Shown: positions 25,315 to 33,898 of the stretch, in pieces
Layout of the letters: each line of letters opens with the position of its first letter
Numbering within the stretch: the stretch's first letter is position 1
Origin: CAKSEI01 sp964403505
Lineage (GTDB): Bacteria; Bacillota; Clostridia; Oscillospirales; CAG-272
Direction: 5' to 3'
DNA length: 56,506 bases
Assembly: GCA_964403505.1 (NCBI GenBank)
Contig: CAYOFP010000014.1
Coordinates: 1 to 56,506, forward strand
The notes under the pieces: generated by a model
What the model was told of the DNA's origin: nothing
Databases searched by the model: none
What the model saw: the letters and a program-made list of their open reading frames with translations, nothing else
Made by a program: the position numbers and the translations under genes

Positions 25315-26241
25315 ATGACGTTATTTTTTACTGCGCTGTTCACGGTGGCGACATTCCTCGGGTATGCCGTGCCGGGATTTATCATGACAAAAACCAAATT
25401 TATAAAGGGTGGGCATATAGCGTCCTTTTCAAAGGTGCTGATGTATATCTGCTCTCCCTGTCTTGCGGCGAGCACGATCTTCCGTGCCGATCTCAGCGTA
25501 GATTCGCTTATCAATATCGGCCTTTTCGCTCTCGATATTACGATCGTATTTCTCGTTATGATGGCAGGCTACTACCTAATCATGAAGAAAAAGAGTACCG
25601 ACGAGGTGAGATACCGTGTGGGAAATGTTGCTTGCTGCTTCAGTAACTGCGCATTTTTCGGTGTTCCCGTGATCGAGAATCTATTTCCCGATCAACCGCA
25701 GCTCGTCGTATATACAGCCGTTTTTTCGCTCCTTATGAATATGGCAGGGTGGACAATCGGCAGTGCGCTCATTACCCGTGATATGAAATATATAAAACCG
25801 ATGAATATCATCCTGAATCCCGTGCTGTTCGGCTTTGTTTTCGGCGTGCTCGTAAATATAGCGCCGTTTGAATTACCGGTCCGCATCGCCGATATGGTGA
25901 ACCTCCTCGGTAAGATGACAACGCCGATGTGTATGCTCATTCTCGGTATGCGCCTCGGCACATCGAGGATAAGAGATGTTTTTTCGAGTGTGTTCGGATA
26001 TGCCGTCGTCGTTGTAAATCAATTCGTTTTTCCGCTTTTGGCATACGGTGTGGCGCTTATTTTGCCGGGTGATGTATATATGAAATATACCGTGCTTATC
26101 CTTTGCTCCTGCCCCGTTGCGAGCGTCGTGCTCAATTTCTCCGAGCTTGTCGGAGCAGGGCAGAAGGAGGCGGCAAACATGGTGCTCCTCGGTACGCTGT
26201 CTTCGATTATCACCATGCCGATCATGACGCTTTTGATATGA
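25315..26241 (+). CDS. AEC (auxin efflux carrier) family transporter
   Basis: Integral membrane carrier of 308 aa with about ten hydrophobic segments in two inverted halves. AEC-family features: helix-break VPGFIMTK in the first half, NCAFFGVPVIENLFP in the middle and LILCSCPVASVVLNFSELVG in the second. Bacterial members export organic acids such as malate or malonate; substrate not readable. Start 25315 follows AAGGAGATACC; a longer frame from 25279 begins upstream of that site. Monocistronic; repeat copy 3 abuts its stop. Confidence 0.88.
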   Translation: MTLFFTALFTVATFLGYAVPGFIMTKTKFIKGGHIASFSKVLMYICSPCLAASTIFRADLSVDSLINIGLFALDITIVFLVMMAGYYLIMKKKSTDEVRYRVGNVACCFSNCAFFGVPVIENLFPDQPQLVVYTAVFSLLMNMAGWTIGSALITRDMKYIKPMNIILNPVLFGFVFGVLVNIAPFELPVRIADMVNLLGKMTTPMCMLILGMRLGTSRIRDVFSSVFGYAVVVVNQFVFPLLAYGVALILPGDVYMKYTVLILCSCPVASVVLNFSELVGAGQKEAANMVLLGTLSSIITMPIMTLLI

Positions 26242-26247
26242 AAAGAG

Positions 26248-26583
26248 GCAGGGAAACTTTTGAAAAAGTGTACTTTTGCGGTGCCCGGCTCTGCCTGCGG
26301 TGCGAGACGCACCTTGTCAATCGCCGACCGCAGCCCAAAGTTATGCCCGCTTCATCCGCCACCGGCGGCGCGGGCAACCTCACCCTGCACCCCTCAAAAC
26401 TTTTATTTGGGGCGCAAGACATGTCTTGCGCAGGAGATGTTATTGGCGACAGAGATGTAACGCAACTGAAAGTTTTTGCGCCGCTTTTTGAAAAAAGCGG
26501 CTGGGGTTCGGGGCGACGCCCCGAAGTGTTTTATAAAAGTGCAAAAGAGGGAGAACCCTTGCATTGGTATTCTCCCTGTTTTG
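26248..26583 (-). repeat. Dispersed hairpin repeat, copy 3
   Basis: Reverse orientation relative to copy 4 (46976-47316), with which it shares a long stretch including GCCCGCGCCGCCGGTGGCGG, GGTGCGTCTCGCACC, GCAGGCAGAGCCGGGCACCG and CTTGCGC hairpins. It fills the gap between the convergent AEC-transporter and lipoprotein genes, starting 6 bases after the transporter stop. Apparent reading frames through it are not conserved between copies. Confidence 0.88.
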
Positions 26584-26633
26584 TTCATTCTATCTGCTTT
26601 GCAACAGGCGTCGCATCGAGCGACAGCCTGTTT

Positions 26634-27284
26634 TTATTCAGCGAAAACTATTTTTCTTCCGAAGCGTTCTTCTCTGTCTTTGAAAAACGGGTTCTCTTTG
26701 TCAGCACCATAAAGCGTAATGGTATCACGTGAAAACACTATTTTTTCGCTCACATTTGTACTGACAGGAGGCAAGCCGGGGAAGATAATAAGTATTTTTC
26801 CCTCTCCCTCTGCCGTAAACGAATCGCTTGGCCCGACGTAACACTTAATGCTCTGCTGTCCCCATATTATATCAGCGTCTGAGACAGAATAATCCGGTTG
26901 ACAAAAATCATAGTCATATGAAAACAGCGTCATATCGGTTTTCAAAACGAATTCATCTAAGCTGCGCTTTTCAACAAACAGCGTTTCGTCATTGGCATTG
27001 CGTATTGTAAGTTTCTCAATTCTATAATCCGATTCTATCATTATAAAAACAGATTCCGTGGGAATTTCATCGGTGACATCAAACGTTCCGTATTCTCCGT
27101 TTGGGATGGTATACTCTCTATCCACGTTTTTGCCCTCGGAAACGTCCGACGGTTCACTTGCAATTTCGCTCGGACTTTCGCTTGGGCTCGGACTTTCGCT
27201 TCCGCTTTCCTTAACCGCCTCGGACGAGCACGCCGAGAGCAAAAAAAGCGATAACATCAGCAAACACATTAATCTCAATTTCAT
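26634..27284 (-). CDS. Lipoprotein of unknown function
   Basis: 216-aa lipoprotein: MKLRLMCLLMLSLFLLSAC with lipobox LSAC (Cys19), then a Ser/Pro/Glu-rich linker (about residues 20-45) typical of surface lipoproteins. The remainder looks beta-rich and has no family I recognise. GAGG precedes the start at 27284. It begins just after the SLH-protein stop (-), so both are probably read from the 29290-29318 promoter, and the two products may meet at the surface (inference). Confidence 0.7.
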   Translation of the reverse strand: MKLRLMCLLMLSLFLLSACSSEAVKESGSESPSPSESPSEIASEPSDVSEGKNVDREYTIPNGEYGTFDVTDEIPTESVFIMIESDYRIEKLTIRNANDETLFVEKRSLDEFVLKTDMTLFSYDYDFCQPDYSVSDADIIWGQQSIKCYVGPSDSFTAEGEGKILIIFPGLPPVSTNVSEKIVFSRDTITLYGADKENPFFKDREERFGRKIVFAE

Positions 27285-27292
27285 TTTATACC

Positions 27293-29239
27293 TCATTTAC
27301 ATAAATTTTGTGCAGAACTGAGGCTATAACAATATACGTTTTCTTCGCTTGTTATATCCGTTCCGCTATACGCTTGAATATCACAAGAGTATCGATCCGC
27401 TTCAATATTTATGGAATTATCTTTTATAGAAAGCTTCATATCATCACTGTTTCCGGTCAGTCTGAATGTCTCTGACGAACATTCCTCAATATAAACGCAA
27501 CTATCAAAATCGATATTGTTTCCTTTCATATTGATATAGTCGCCGTCTATATTAACAGATTCAGCATTTTTGGCTTCCACACCAATATATTTGTATTTTT
27601 CCAATATTGAAATATCGATATTATTCTTTTCGGAAACAACAGTATATGATTCGCTTTTATCTACAAGTATCCTATACATAGGATTAACACCCACGGTAAA
27701 ATCATATCCAATTATATTCATAGTGCCGGATAAAGTTCCGCCATTGTTAATTATGGTATCACCGTTACTGTTTGTTATGACCCAATCGTAGTTTATCGGG
27801 ACAGTCAACATAGCTACATCTTCATTCGTCCACGGCATATATGCATTTTCTGTATTCGAAATTGATTGGTTAGATGAATAGTACATAGGACTATTATTAT
27901 ATGTTCCGTCAATATCAAAATCATCAAAGCAATCGAAATCATCAATAATTCTGTATTTAGAAACCGCCACACTGCGGTAAGGGTTGCAGTAATATACTTC
28001 TCTACCATAATCCGCCATCACTATTTGCACCTTTTGCCTAGGGTAATTCGGATCATAAACATCAAATATAAATGCTCCGCCTTCAACGCAATAATCATAC
28101 AAAAGCGTTGAATGACCCTCTTCGGTTACATTTCCGCTTGAGTCGGTCTTCGGAATAGAAAATGAAAAAATCAGAACCCCTCTATTTTTCAATCTCGATA
28201 TTAAATCATTCAATTTTGCCACTGATGGCTCAGTTTTATGATTTGTCGATATAGGTGTGATAAACTGCAACAATTGATAATAATGTATATAATTTTTAAT
28301 ATTGGTATCATTTAGCGGTCTATACATTGAGCATATATTAGATGCAGTCGAAAAATTACCGTCAAAATCAATTTTTCCGATTTTATCTAATGCACATATA
28401 ATACTCATTCCAAAACACGCACCCTGCCATGCTTTATTGTGCTCCTCTATAATTTTTACTTTCACAGCATTTCCGTAAACACTGCCTACAGATGCATATA
28501 AATAATTAGAAATAGAAGACGTCATTTCATAACACGCAGTAACGCCGCTTGGAAGTTCGGGAAAAAAATTAGCATAACTATTTGAGAATGAAAAGGCCTC
28601 TTTATATAAATCGATTCCCTTTGAATTAGATCCAAATTTAACCATTACATCGGCAAAATAACCGCGGGTCATATAACTTGCAGGCGAGAATATATGTGAT
28701 GAATCACAAGGTATTATATTTTTACCCACGGCCCAGCACACAGAATCATGAGCATAATTTGAAATACTATTTCTATCATATAATTCGCTCAGATTTAAAA
28801 CATTGTGTTCTAAATCATAATCTTTATATCTTGCATAACGGTATAAAAAACAAGCCAAATCCTGCCGTGTAATATTTTGATTCGGAGAAAAAGTTGATCC
28901 CGAAGTTCCGGATGTTATGTTTGCATAGACTGCCCATCGAACTGCATTGTAGTAACCGTCAGAAGAAGATACATCTGAAAACGGATTGGGCGAAAATTTA
29001 TTCGGCGACCCCTCGTATCTGTACAATACGATTAATACCATGGCACGAGTCATATTAGTTGACACGCCAAAACTATTGCCACTAACTGCGCTCATCAATG
29101 AATTATCTGAAACATAATTCACTGAATCAAAATACGCATAATTTGACGATACATCGGTGTAATGCACTGCGGATGATACAATTTGAAACAGCGATGCTAA
29201 AATAGTAATGATAAGTAAAAACGCAATTTTTCTTTTCAT
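27293..29239 (-). CDS. SLH-domain surface protein with papain-like Cys/His/Asp region
   Basis: 648-aa secreted protein. Signal peptide 1-24. Three SLH-type repeats at about 26-205 (NMTRAMVLIVLYRY, NITRQDLACFLYRYA, YMTRGYFADVMVKF) that would bind secondary cell-wall polymers. Residues 215-420 contain GACFGMSIICALD (Cys275), GHSTLLYDY (His376) and FDVYDPNYP (Asp393/396), in the order of a C39- or papain-like cysteine peptidase (inference). The last ~230 residues look beta-rich. AGGAGG precedes the ATG. The coding region is clearly more AT-rich than neighbours, which suggests recent acquisition or relaxed selection. Confidence 0.82.
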   Translation of the reverse strand: MKRKIAFLLIITILASLFQIVSSAVHYTDVSSNYAYFDSVNYVSDNSLMSAVSGNSFGVSTNMTRAMVLIVLYRYEGSPNKFSPNPFSDVSSSDGYYNAVRWAVYANITSGTSGSTFSPNQNITRQDLACFLYRYARYKDYDLEHNVLNLSELYDRNSISNYAHDSVCWAVGKNIIPCDSSHIFSPASYMTRGYFADVMVKFGSNSKGIDLYKEAFSFSNSYANFFPELPSGVTACYEMTSSISNYLYASVGSVYGNAVKVKIIEEHNKAWQGACFGMSIICALDKIGKIDFDGNFSTASNICSMYRPLNDTNIKNYIHYYQLLQFITPISTNHKTEPSVAKLNDLISRLKNRGVLIFSFSIPKTDSSGNVTEEGHSTLLYDYCVEGGAFIFDVYDPNYPRQKVQIVMADYGREVYYCNPYRSVAVSKYRIIDDFDCFDDFDIDGTYNNSPMYYSSNQSISNTENAYMPWTNEDVAMLTVPINYDWVITNSNGDTIINNGGTLSGTMNIIGYDFTVGVNPMYRILVDKSESYTVVSEKNNIDISILEKYKYIGVEAKNAESVNIDGDYINMKGNNIDFDSCVYIEECSSETFRLTGNSDDMKLSIKDNSINIEADRYSCDIQAYSGTDITSEENVYCYSLSSAQNLCK

Positions 29240-29260
29240 GGGGTTCCTCCTAAATAAAAA

Positions 29261-29294
29261 ATAATGAATTTGGAAATATTTCCAAATTCATTAT
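29261..29294. promoter_or_regulatory. Perfect 34-bp palindrome over the SLH-gene -10 and start site
   Basis: ATAATGAATTTGGAAAT joined directly to its exact reverse complement. It covers the -10 box and about 20 transcribed bases of the SLH-gene promoter, so it fits an operator for a dimeric repressor, or a 5' hairpin in the mRNA leader. Confidence 0.75.
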
Positions 29295-29318
29295 ATAATA
29301 TATTCTCAAAATTGTCAA
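29290..29318 (-). promoter_or_regulatory. Consensus sigma-A promoter of SLH gene
   Basis: Minus-strand TTGACA (29313-29318), 17 bp, TATAAT (29290-29295): full consensus. Its strength suggests that tight regulation is needed, consistent with the palindrome. Confidence 0.9.
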
Positions 29319-29530
29319 CATCCACAAAATCTTTTTGAAAACCGATGTTTAAAGTTACAATAGATATGACTGAAAATCATCAATATAATATTCAAAGTCA
29401 AAAAATGCTGATTCTTCTACACGAACCGGTTGTTTCAGAGGAAAGACAAACTCATTCTTTACGCCGCTTTTCCCCTCAGTCGAAATGTAAAATTAAGTAG
29501 CAATTATATATTTGTAATTCAAGGAAAAAA
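29319..29530. other. Intergenic DNA without recognised features
   Basis: AT-rich stretch between the SLH promoter and the repeat at 29531. I see no open frame with a ribosome site, no RNA fold and no clear promoter. Confidence 0.5.
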
Positions 29531-29725
29531 ATGTCCGCCTCCCCAAGGCTCCTCCGTGTAAGGGGGACTGTCAGCGAAGCTGCCCGAGGGACTGTTTTCC
29601 GCAGACTTACAGATTAGAATTTATTATATCTTATCATCTATTGTTATATCTAAAGCCGTCAAACTTCAGCGTTTTTCGCTATTCTGACAGTCCCTCGGCC
29701 GCCTGTGGCGCCGGCTCTGCCGACG
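29531..29725. repeat. MITE-like inverted-repeat element reaching into gene 3' end
   Basis: Paired segments CCGAGGGACTGT (29584-29595) with ACAGTCCCTCGG (29687-29698) and GACTGTCAG (29566-29574) with CTGACAGTC (29684-29692), flanked by AAGGCTCCTCCGTGTAAGG. This resembles a short element I recall as common in gut Clostridia (from memory, not checked). It ends inside the zinc-ribbon gene and supplies its last ~20 codons. Confidence 0.65.
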
Positions 29726-30685
29726 GTAGCTTATCATCGCATCTGACAGGCATATCATAATAAGCATAAAGGAGACAGTCATAATAAGCTCGATTATCCT
29801 TTCCGTCGCAAGGAAATATCCGATACCGGGCGAGGCGAGCGCCGCAAAACAGTAATTCATAACGATAAGATAGAGCGGAAGCTTAGCCGGCGTGCCTTTC
29901 CTTGCGCATTTTTGCAGCCTGCTTACCGCCGAGACCGCCTTTGAAAGGTATATGATAGCCAAAACGAAGAGTGCGGAGCCTGCGATAAACAGGGCGATGT
30001 CGTAGTTATTATAATAGAAACGGGCAAAGAGAAGAAGGCCGCATACTGCCGCCCATTCGGTTAACGCACAAATGACAATGCAGAAAATAGACGCCGCCTT
30101 GATGACCGAGAGTCCGCCTGTCGAGGCATAATTCCTTTTTGTGTCAGAACATGCCGCAAAGTATATCCAAGAGCCTGCGGTAAACAGGATAAGAGGAATG
30201 AGCAATACTGCGATCGGAGGCCGGGATACAAATCTATCATAATAATACAGCCATGCGAAAAATGCAAGCGATAATACCGTAGCGAAGATACAAACAGAAA
30301 GGAAAGCGCCGCCGGCACCCACTTTTTTCATGATGTTGATCACGGGGTGGGTGGAATAGCGTTTTTCGTTATTTTCGGGTATCTCAGATTCTTCAGCTAT
30401 GGACTCGGGCGTTTCTTCATCGCCGAAATCAAAGTCGATTACCGCCTTCGGAATGGGAAAAAAGTCATCGGTATCTTCCGTTAATAATACGTCTGGTTCT
30501 GAAATATCCTCGGTAATTATATCAGAGCGATCGAATGCAGTTTCGTCAGGCCCGGCGGTGATTGCAGGATCGGGCAGCTCCTCCCGGATTTCGTCTGTAT
30601 TTTCGCTTTCAAAAGGCTTGCCGCAATTTCTGCAATATCGGTTGATACTGTCATTTACGCAACTGCAATTTTCGCATATCTTCAT
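29666..30685 (-). CDS. Zinc-ribbon membrane protein
   Basis: 339-aa protein: N-terminal zinc ribbon with two CxxC pairs (CENCSCVNDSINRYCRNCG, residues 4-22), an acidic linker to about 115, then about six TM segments. Proteins of this build are common in Clostridia and have no set function. AAGGAG precedes the start. No promoter of its own is evident; a bidirectional terminator lies directly upstream. The last ~20 residues (Arg-rich) are encoded by the repeat element at 29531-29725, so the original C-terminus may have been replaced. Confidence 0.75.
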   Translation of the reverse strand: MKICENCSCVNDSINRYCRNCGKPFESENTDEIREELPDPAITAGPDETAFDRSDIITEDISEPDVLLTEDTDDFFPIPKAVIDFDFGDEETPESIAEESEIPENNEKRYSTHPVINIMKKVGAGGAFLSVCIFATVLSLAFFAWLYYYDRFVSRPPIAVLLIPLILFTAGSWIYFAACSDTKRNYASTGGLSVIKAASIFCIVICALTEWAAVCGLLLFARFYYNNYDIALFIAGSALFVLAIIYLSKAVSAVSRLQKCARKGTPAKLPLYLIVMNYCFAALASPGIGYFLATERIIELIMTVSFMLIMICLSDAMISYRRQSRRHRRPRDCQNSEKR

Positions 30686-30701
30686 TTACTGCTCCTTAGT
30701 C

Positions 30702-30737
30702 AAAAAGGGTCAAACGCTTTGTCTGACCCTTTTTTTA
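30702..30737. terminator. Bidirectional rho-independent terminator
   Basis: Stem AAAAAGGGTCA with TGACCCTTTTT around a 12-base loop. On the minus strand it lies 13 bases beyond the long ROK gene's stop and just before the zinc-ribbon gene's ribosome site. Confidence 0.85.
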
Positions 30738-30749
30738 TTTTCGTTTTGA

Positions 30750-32126
30750 TTACTTTATTTCGGGAAGAGAAGCGGCAGCCACCGACTGACCGACTCGTCT
30801 GCTCTTTTCATCCGGAATGTGGAGAGCGATCTTTGCGCTGTACTCAGGGAACTCGGTATCGAGTACCTTCTGTGCGTTTTCAAGTACCAGCTCGCCGCCC
30901 TTGCCGCTCGTTACACGGCCCATGATAAGTACGTGCTTGATATCATAGAAAGCGGCATAGTATGCGATGGCATAACCGAAGTAAACGCCGATCGATTCAA
31001 AGATCTTGATAGCTCTTTCATCGCCGTCTGCCATGAGACCCTGCACGACCTTGAGCTTTTCTGCCGGCGAGAGGTTCTCGTCGAGCTCGATGCCTGCGGC
31101 AGGAGCGAGCTTGATGACCGCATCCTGACTGAAGTATTTAACGCCGCATCCGATATCGCCTGACCATTCATCGACCATTGCGTCGGGGCAGTAGTCAACG
31201 GGAACGAATGCGAGCTCGTTGAGCCAGCCTGTGATGTTACCGTTTGTATCGACATATCCGCCCGCCTCGGATGTACCCATAGCAATACCAAGAACGCCGG
31301 TATCCTCGAGGCTCATAGCGCCTGCGAGTGCCGTGACGTCACCGTCGTTTGCAACTTCGAGCGGTACGTCGCCGATCTCTTTTGCTACGTTGATATACAT
31401 ATCCTTGACATGCTTTTCAAAATCCTCGTCGGAAACCTTGAGGAAGAGGGAAGCGACCATGATTCTGTTATCGACATAGACGCCTGCGCTGGAAACGCCG
31501 ATCGCATCGACACGGGGCATTTTGGATGCCGCAGTCTTCATAGCGCTGAGGATACCCTCATACTGATACATCGGGTCGGACTGTGTCTTCGGGAACCATA
31601 CGACCTCCTCGGAATAGACGCTCTCACCGTTGATGACAGCAGAGACCTTTCTGTCGCTTCCGCCTGCGTCGAAACCGATACGGCAACCGTCGAGGTGACG
31701 GCCTACGGGTGCGGCGCTCTCGTCAGTCTTCGGTGCGTCCTTGATATCCTTATATTCGACCTCAAACGGCTTTTCGTATACTCTCGCCATAAAGTCTGCG
31801 TCGAATTCTCTCTTGCCGCCCTTGCGGTACTGGTCTGCGATCTCGTCTGCTACGACCTTCGAGCCTGCGATGATTACCTTGTAACCGCCCTTTACCCAGA
31901 GCATGGTTTTTACTATTCTCTCAACGAAACGGCAGTTCTCCTCATCATGGCCTGTTCCGTCTGCGAAGATGTCAAGGTCATAGGCCGAGACATAACCCTT
32001 GTTGCGGACGACGCCGATAACTAACGGCTGATGTTCGCTCTCGGCTACCCGTTTCTTAAAATCCCGGAGCACGACAGCCATAGGCTGAAACTGCTCATCA
32101 AGCATAGCTTTTACTTTGATTTCCAT
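30750..32126 (-). CDS. Large ROK-family protein
   Basis: 458-aa member of the ROK sugar-kinase/repressor superfamily. Residues 1-145 form an extra N-terminal region with no ROK resemblance. The ATPase-like part begins at GCRIGFDAGGSDRKVSAV and continues through IGVSSAGVYV, EVANDGDVTALAG and GIAMGTSEAGGYV. The Cys-rich zinc motif of glucokinase-type ROK proteins (CxCGxxGCxE) is not present. No helix-turn-helix is seen, so a sugar kinase or a non-catalytic relative is more likely than a repressor. Start 32126 follows AAAGGA. It lies 40 bases after the glucokinase gene with no promoter between, so they form an operon. Confidence 0.75.
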   Translation of the reverse strand: MEIKVKAMLDEQFQPMAVVLRDFKKRVAESEHQPLVIGVVRNKGYVSAYDLDIFADGTGHDEENCRFVERIVKTMLWVKGGYKVIIAGSKVVADEIADQYRKGGKREFDADFMARVYEKPFEVEYKDIKDAPKTDESAAPVGRHLDGCRIGFDAGGSDRKVSAVINGESVYSEEVVWFPKTQSDPMYQYEGILSAMKTAASKMPRVDAIGVSSAGVYVDNRIMVASLFLKVSDEDFEKHVKDMYINVAKEIGDVPLEVANDGDVTALAGAMSLEDTGVLGIAMGTSEAGGYVDTNGNITGWLNELAFVPVDYCPDAMVDEWSGDIGCGVKYFSQDAVIKLAPAAGIELDENLSPAEKLKVVQGLMADGDERAIKIFESIGVYFGYAIAYYAAFYDIKHVLIMGRVTSGKGGELVLENAQKVLDTEFPEYSAKIALHIPDEKSRRVGQSVAAASLPEIK

Positions 32127-32166
32127 TGTTTTATATCCTTTCATTTCTGAAATTTTATTCATAAAT

Positions 32167-33123
32167 TTATTCGTATAATTTATAGAGGTTTGCCGCACCG
32201 ATCGTGCCTGCATCGTTGCGCAGGGTGCAAACGCCTATTTTCGTTTTGGGTGCGTCCATGCTGCTGCCGTATGTCTCGACTGCGAGGATCTTGCGCAGCG
32301 GCTCGAGCAGGGTCTCTCCCTCTTTTGATATGCCCCCTCCGATGAGGAGCATCTCGGGCTGGAAGATGTTTATGAAGTTGGTAAGTCCGCATCCGAGATA
32401 GTTGATGTATTTATTTACGACCTCCGCACCGGCTTTTGAGCCTGCACGCATTGCGTCAAACGCAGTCTTGCCGTTTATTTGCGATATATCGGGGCATATC
32501 TGCCACAGGCGGCTCTCGGTATGGTTTTTCATTGATTCTCTTGTCTGCTTTATGAGTGCAGTCGCCGAGGCATAGGACTCGAGGCATCCGCGTCTTCCGC
32601 AGGGGCAGGGCTCTCCGTTATGAATGATGACCATATGGCCGAGCTCTCCGCCGAAGCTGTTAAAGCCTGAGTATATCTTGCCGTCTATGATGACGCCGCC
32701 GCCGACGCCCGTGCCCAGAGTTACGACAACGACATTTTTACATCCCTGCGCGGCACCTGCCACGACCTCGCCGTATGCGGCGACATTCGCATCGTTGTGC
32801 AGGTATACGGGCTTTCCCGTGCGCTCTTTGATCATAGCGGCAAGGGGAGTGTTCCTGAACTTGATATTGGAGCAATAAACGACCACGCCGTTTTCCGCAT
32901 CGACCGCACCCGGTACGCCTACGCCGATGGTGCCGATATCGTCCATGGTAAGACCTGCTTCATCGAGCGCACATTTCGCACACTCGACCATACGGACGCA
33001 AAGACCGTCGACGTTTGTGTCGACATGGCTTTCCATCATATATTTTGCAACGATCGTGTTATTTTCATCGACGACGCCTGCTTTGATAAAAGTGCCGCCG
33101 AGGTCTATTCCTATATTATACAT
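32167..33123 (-). CDS. ROK-family glucokinase
   Basis: 318-aa sugar kinase. Phosphate loop GIDLGGTFIKAGVVD, substrate site NDANVAAYGE, GTGVGGGVIIDG, HxH/EL-type region GELGHMVI, and the zinc-binding CPCGRRGCLESYAS are all intact, so an active ATP-dependent glucokinase (or related hexose kinase such as N-acetylmannosamine or fructokinase) is expected. GGAGGGAG precedes the ATG. First gene of a two-gene operon with the larger ROK protein. Confidence 0.92.
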   Translation of the reverse strand: MYNIGIDLGGTFIKAGVVDENNTIVAKYMMESHVDTNVDGLCVRMVECAKCALDEAGLTMDDIGTIGVGVPGAVDAENGVVVYCSNIKFRNTPLAAMIKERTGKPVYLHNDANVAAYGEVVAGAAQGCKNVVVVTLGTGVGGGVIIDGKIYSGFNSFGGELGHMVIIHNGEPCPCGRRGCLESYASATALIKQTRESMKNHTESRLWQICPDISQINGKTAFDAMRAGSKAGAEVVNKYINYLGCGLTNFINIFQPEMLLIGGGISKEGETLLEPLRKILAVETYGSSMDAPKTKIGVCTLRNDAGTIGAANLYKLYE

Positions 33124-33157
33124 TTGCTCCCTCCGAGCTTTTTTCTGAGTTTAGTAT

Positions 33158-33186
33158 ATTATACACTTAAAACAAGTAATAGTCAA
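33158..33186 (-). promoter_or_regulatory. Sigma-A promoter of the ROK operon
   Basis: Minus-strand TTGACT (33181-33186), 17 bp, TATAAT (33158-33163), about 35 bases before the start codon. Confidence 0.85.
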
Positions 33187-33190
33187 TAAA

Positions 33191-33898
33191 TTACAGAGGT
33201 TTTTTCTTGATTTGAGCGTTGTTTCGGGGATATTTTTTATCTGTCGTTTTTTCCTTGTGTATGACGATTATGCCCCGGTTTACCTCCTCGGGGGAATAGA
33301 AGGTGTAATTGTCGCATCTCTGGGTACAGCCGAGGGTTTTTACGGCGTTTTTGGCTTCGTCTGCTTCCTCTTTTGCCGCACTTCCTTTCAGGGCGGCGAA
33401 TGTTCCGCCGACACGTAAAAGCGGCACGCACCACTCGCACAGGATATTCATGCGTGCCACGGCACGGCTCGTGATGAAGTCATAGCTTTCACGCATTTCG
33501 CACCTGCCGGCGTCCTCTGCCCGCATATTGACCGTGGTTATATTCGATAGGCCTAATGCTTTTGCCGCATCGTCAATAAATGAGAGCTTTTTCGCAGTAG
33601 AGTCGAGTGCGCCGATGCGGATATCCTGACGCACGATGGCAAGGGGCAGGGTGGGGAATCCTCCGCCTGCGCCCACATCGAGCACTTTTGTGCCCTCGGG
33701 TATGTATTTTTCCACCGCCAGACAGTCTGCAAAGTGCTTGTATGCGATGCCCTCGTCGTCGGTGATAGCGGTGAGATTGAATTTACCGTTCGTCTCACGG
33801 AGCAGTTCGGCAAGAAATGCGAATTTATCGGCAAAAGGAAGATATTTTTCCATGCCGTTTGCCCTCAGCGCCTTTTCAAATATCTCGGAAAAATCCAT
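33191..33898 (-). CDS. rsmG: 16S rRNA (guanine527-N7)-methyltransferase
   Basis: RsmG (GidB), 235 aa, SAM-dependent. Motif KVLDVGAGGGFPTLPLAIV with the following ALDSTAKKLSF binds SAM; VNMRAEDAG and FITSRAVA are conserved downstream. Length fits. The start codon shares one base with the mnmG stop (TAATG), making it the last of seven overlapping genes. The mnmG-rsmG order is standard in bacteria. C-terminus is lysine-rich. Confidence 0.95.
   Translation of the reverse strand: MDFSEIFEKALRANGMEKYLPFADKFAFLAELLRETNGKFNLTAITDDEGIAYKHFADCLAVEKYIPEGTKVLDVGAGGGFPTLPLAIVRQDIRIGALDSTAKKLSFIDDAAKALGLSNITTVNMRAEDAGRCEMRESYDFITSRAVARMNILCEWCVPLLRVGGTFAALKGSAAKEEADEAKNAVKTLGCTQRCDNYTFYSPEEVNRGIIVIHKEKTTDKKYPRNNAQIKKKPL

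Noticed and set aside
26260..26491. Short open frames inside repeat copy 3
   Set aside because: Frames are not preserved in copy 4 of the same repeat, and no ribosome site is positioned for them.
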